Assembly (NCBI GenBank): GCA_963977135.1
Contig: CAXBNN010000001.1
Location: forward strand, 643,788 to 707,787
Reading direction: 5' to 3'
Source: UBA2040 sp963977135
Lineage (GTDB): Bacteria; Bacteroidota; Bacteroidia; Flavobacteriales_D; Crocinitomicaceae
DNA length: 64,000 nt
The notes beneath the pieces were generated by a model. It did no database searches. It had not been told where the DNA came from and worked only from the letters and a program-made list of their open reading frames with translations. Below, piece after piece: positions 62,409-64,000 of this stretch (positions are counted from its first letter, which is position 1; each line of letters begins with the position of its first letter). The position numbers and the translations under genes were made by a program.

Positions 62409-63032
62409 ATGCTAATTGAAATAAATGAAAATAATATTGACAGTCGCCTGATTCGCCAAGCTGCTGATGTGTTGCAAGCTGGAGGGATTGTTATTTTTCC
62501 TACAGACACTGTGTACGCTATGGGTTGTGATTTGTACAATAAGAAAGCGCTCAATCAATTAGCTTCAATGAAGGGCGAGAAATTAAATAAAGTGAACTTT
62601 TCGATTTTATGCCACGATTTGAAGCATCTTTCCGATTACGTAAAACCGATAGGAAGACCAACTTTCAAGTTGTTAAAACAAAACACTCCAGGACCTTTCA
62701 CGTTTATTTTAAATGCCAATAACGACGTTCCTAAGCTATTTGAAAGTAAAAAGAAAGAAATAGGTATACGTATACCAGCAAACGCGATTATTTCTGCGAT
62801 AATTGAAGAATTGGGTCGTCCAATAGCAAGCACATCGTTGCATGATGCAGAAGATACTTTATTGGATTACTTCACAGATCCGTATGAGATTTATGAACGA
62901 TTCGAAGGAAATAATCAAATTGAAATGATTATTGATGGAGGACATGGACGTTTGGAAGCAAGTACAGTTGTGGATTGCACACAAGATGAATTTAAAATTG
63001 TCCGTCAGGGATTAGGGCAAATAGATATATGA
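62409..63032 (+). CDS. YrdC/Sua5/YciO-family threonylcarbamoyl-AMP synthase-like protein
   Basis: A 207-aa protein of the YrdC fold that makes threonylcarbamoyl-AMP for tRNA t6A modification, or the close YciO group. Marks are GGIVIFPTDTVYAMGCD near the N-terminus, KVNFSILCHDLKHLSDYV, TPGPFTFIL and STVVDCT near the end. Which of TsaC or YciO it is cannot be fixed here. It overlaps the next gene by 4 nt. Confidence 0.88.
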   Translation: MLIEINENNIDSRLIRQAADVLQAGGIVIFPTDTVYAMGCDLYNKKALNQLASMKGEKLNKVNFSILCHDLKHLSDYVKPIGRPTFKLLKQNTPGPFTFILNANNDVPKLFESKKKEIGIRIPANAIISAIIEELGRPIASTSLHDAEDTLLDYFTDPYEIYERFEGNNQIEMIIDGGHGRLEASTVVDCTQDEFKIVRQGLGQIDI

Positions 63033-63592
63033 TAGCCATATTAGATTGCGGAAGTTCAAAGGTGCCGGCCATAGAAAATATGGTTGACGAATACATGGAT
63101 TTTATTACGATTCCCTTTTTAGATTTCGATCCTAAAAACTACCCAGACTTGCTTGGGATAATAATTTCTGGAGCACCTCTGCTCATAACAGAAATGAATA
63201 TGAAACCCTTTTTAGAGAAATCTAAGTGGATTTTAGATGTTTCAATACCTGTTCTTGGAATTTGCTTTGGCCATCAGATAATTGGACTTCAGTATGGTGC
63301 TTTTGGAAGTATGATGCGGGAAGATAGGGATTTACAAGAAATAGAATTCCTTCATAAAGATCCCCTTTTTGCTCGAATGCCATCTGTTACTCAAATGATG
63401 GAAGATCATTGCGAAGCGATTTCTATTCCGCCAAATTTCACCTTAATGGCAATTTCTGATGCTTGCGTTAACGAAGGAATGAAGCACAACGAAAAAAATC
63501 TTTACGGTGTCCAATTTCATCCAGAAGTATCTGGAAATATGGGTAGCGTCCTCATAGAGAATTTCACACGAATCTGCGAGAAGTCAACATAA
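63029..63592 (+). CDS. Class I glutamine amidotransferase-like protein
   Basis: A 187-aa stand-alone class I glutaminase. The nucleophile elbow GICFGHQ is present, and the triad His-Glu pair is in GVQFHPEVS. It resembles the GMP-synthase-type glutaminase domain rather than the full enzyme, and has no acceptor subunit beside it. Coupled to the YrdC gene by a 4-nt overlap. Confidence 0.85.
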   Translation: MIAILDCGSSKVPAIENMVDEYMDFITIPFLDFDPKNYPDLLGIIISGAPLLITEMNMKPFLEKSKWILDVSIPVLGICFGHQIIGLQYGAFGSMMREDRDLQEIEFLHKDPLFARMPSVTQMMEDHCEAISIPPNFTLMAISDACVNEGMKHNEKNLYGVQFHPEVSGNMGSVLIENFTRICEKST

Positions 63593-63665
63593 TGGACATT
63601 CTAGTGTGGAAAGATAGTTTCAATTCCCCCTGCACATTTCTCGATTAATTCTGATATTTACCCCT

Positions 63666-64000
63666 ATGCTCTTAAATCGAATTTTCATTGCCATGTTCCT
63701 TATCGGCTTCTCAATGGCTGCTGGCAAACTGCTTTTTTGGCATGATGTGAATATTTTTAAGGACATGGTCGACGCTCTTTTTGATTCTGCTAAGACAGGA
63801 TTTGAATTGGCTTTGTTTCTTACAGGTGCTCTCTGTTTATGGATGGGATTCATGCGTGTGGGAGAAAAAGGCGGAGCGGTGAACATCCTTTCACGTTTGG
63901 TTGCTCCCTTGTTTAGAAAACTTTTTCCTGAAGTACCTGCGGATCATCCAGCTGTTGGTTCCATGATGATGAATTTTAGCGCCAATATGCTTGGTTTGGA
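63666..64000 (+). CDS. SpmA/nucleoside-recognition (Gate) domain membrane protein, truncated by window end
   Basis: The ATG at 63666 opens a reading frame that runs off the right edge (111 codons seen). The start LNRIFIAMFLIGFSMAAGKLLFW is a membrane helix, and FLTGALCLWMGFMRVGEKGGAVNIL with the later FPEVPADHPAVGSMMMNFSANMLGL matches the spore-maturation-like Gate domain family. The rest lies outside the window. Members are thought to transport small solutes in non-sporulating bacteria; that is inference. Confidence 0.8.
   Translation, partial: MLLNRIFIAMFLIGFSMAAGKLLFWHDVNIFKDMVDALFDSAKTGFELALFLTGALCLWMGFMRVGEKGGAVNILSRLVAPLFRKLFPEVPADHPAVGSMMMNFSANMLGL

Overview
The window looks like ordinary chromosome from a Bacteroidota species, most likely order Flavobacteriales (Crocinitomicaceae/Fluviicola-like; this placement is inference). 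The evidence is: AT-rich DNA; promoters of the Bacteroidota type (TTTG or TTG, about 19-22 bp, then TAnnTTTG); several secreted proteins ending in type IX secretion (T9SS) sorting domains (YPNP...NG, then GVYL-K); BshA of bacillithiol synthesis; and a mutL-rhomboid-rhomboid-phosphatase gene order that I recall as common in Flavobacteriales. I found no rRNA, tRNA, CRISPR array, insertion sequence or prophage.

Layout. 1-9.3 kb: thioredoxin reductase, a DEAH helicase, the ribosome-binding ABC-F protein EttA, dipeptidase PepD with a coupled DUF3820 gene, and a DUF2089/YIP1/hydrolase operon. 9.4-13.4 kb: an isolated small protein between two terminators, a TetR-AarF pair and mnmA. 13.5-17.8 kb: secreted proteins, including a protein that keeps the copper ligands and cofactor residues of lysyl oxidase, coupled to a propeller protein. 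17.8-29.1 kb (minus strand): M1 peptidase with DUF6702, pyrG-yidC, a beta-barrel-like toxin-23 family protein, cvfB, a universal stress protein and rpe. 29.2-31.5 kb: a rhomboid protease, a class IV aminotransferase and a cold-shock-domain protein with a structured leader of about 138 nt. 31.6-33.5 kb: a small signalling cluster with a LytTR regulator, a lipoprotein and two related small membrane proteins. 33.8-41.3 kb: a DEAD-box helicase, two tandem glycine-rich T9SS proteins sharing a 981-bp identical 3' block, and an MFS transporter. 41.6-53.1 kb: two ECF sigma/anti-sigma-like loci, a small MscS-like protein, a rhodanese lipoprotein, and a tight pyrD-HMG-CoA lyase-lipoprotein-lipoprotein operon. 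53.3-64 kb: bshA, a glycoside-hydrolase-3/beta-lactamase fusion whose GH3 half looks catalytically dead, then mutL, two rhomboids, an endonuclease/exonuclease/phosphatase protein, a YrdC-family protein, a glutamine amidotransferase and a truncated SpmA-like gene at the right edge.

How the parts fit. Housekeeping genes (trxB, ettA, mnmA, pyrG, yidC, rpe, pyrD, mutL) alternate with lineage-typical accessory genes for the cell surface, built on T9SS cargo, lipoproteins and ECF regulation. The points most worth following are the lysyl-oxidase-like protein, the perfect duplication with its shared upstream inverted repeats, the recurring placement of the -7 promoter element 4-6 nt before the start codon (predicted leaderless mRNAs), and the eroded catalytic motifs in MutL and in the GH3 fusion. 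No single obviously new multi-gene system stands out.
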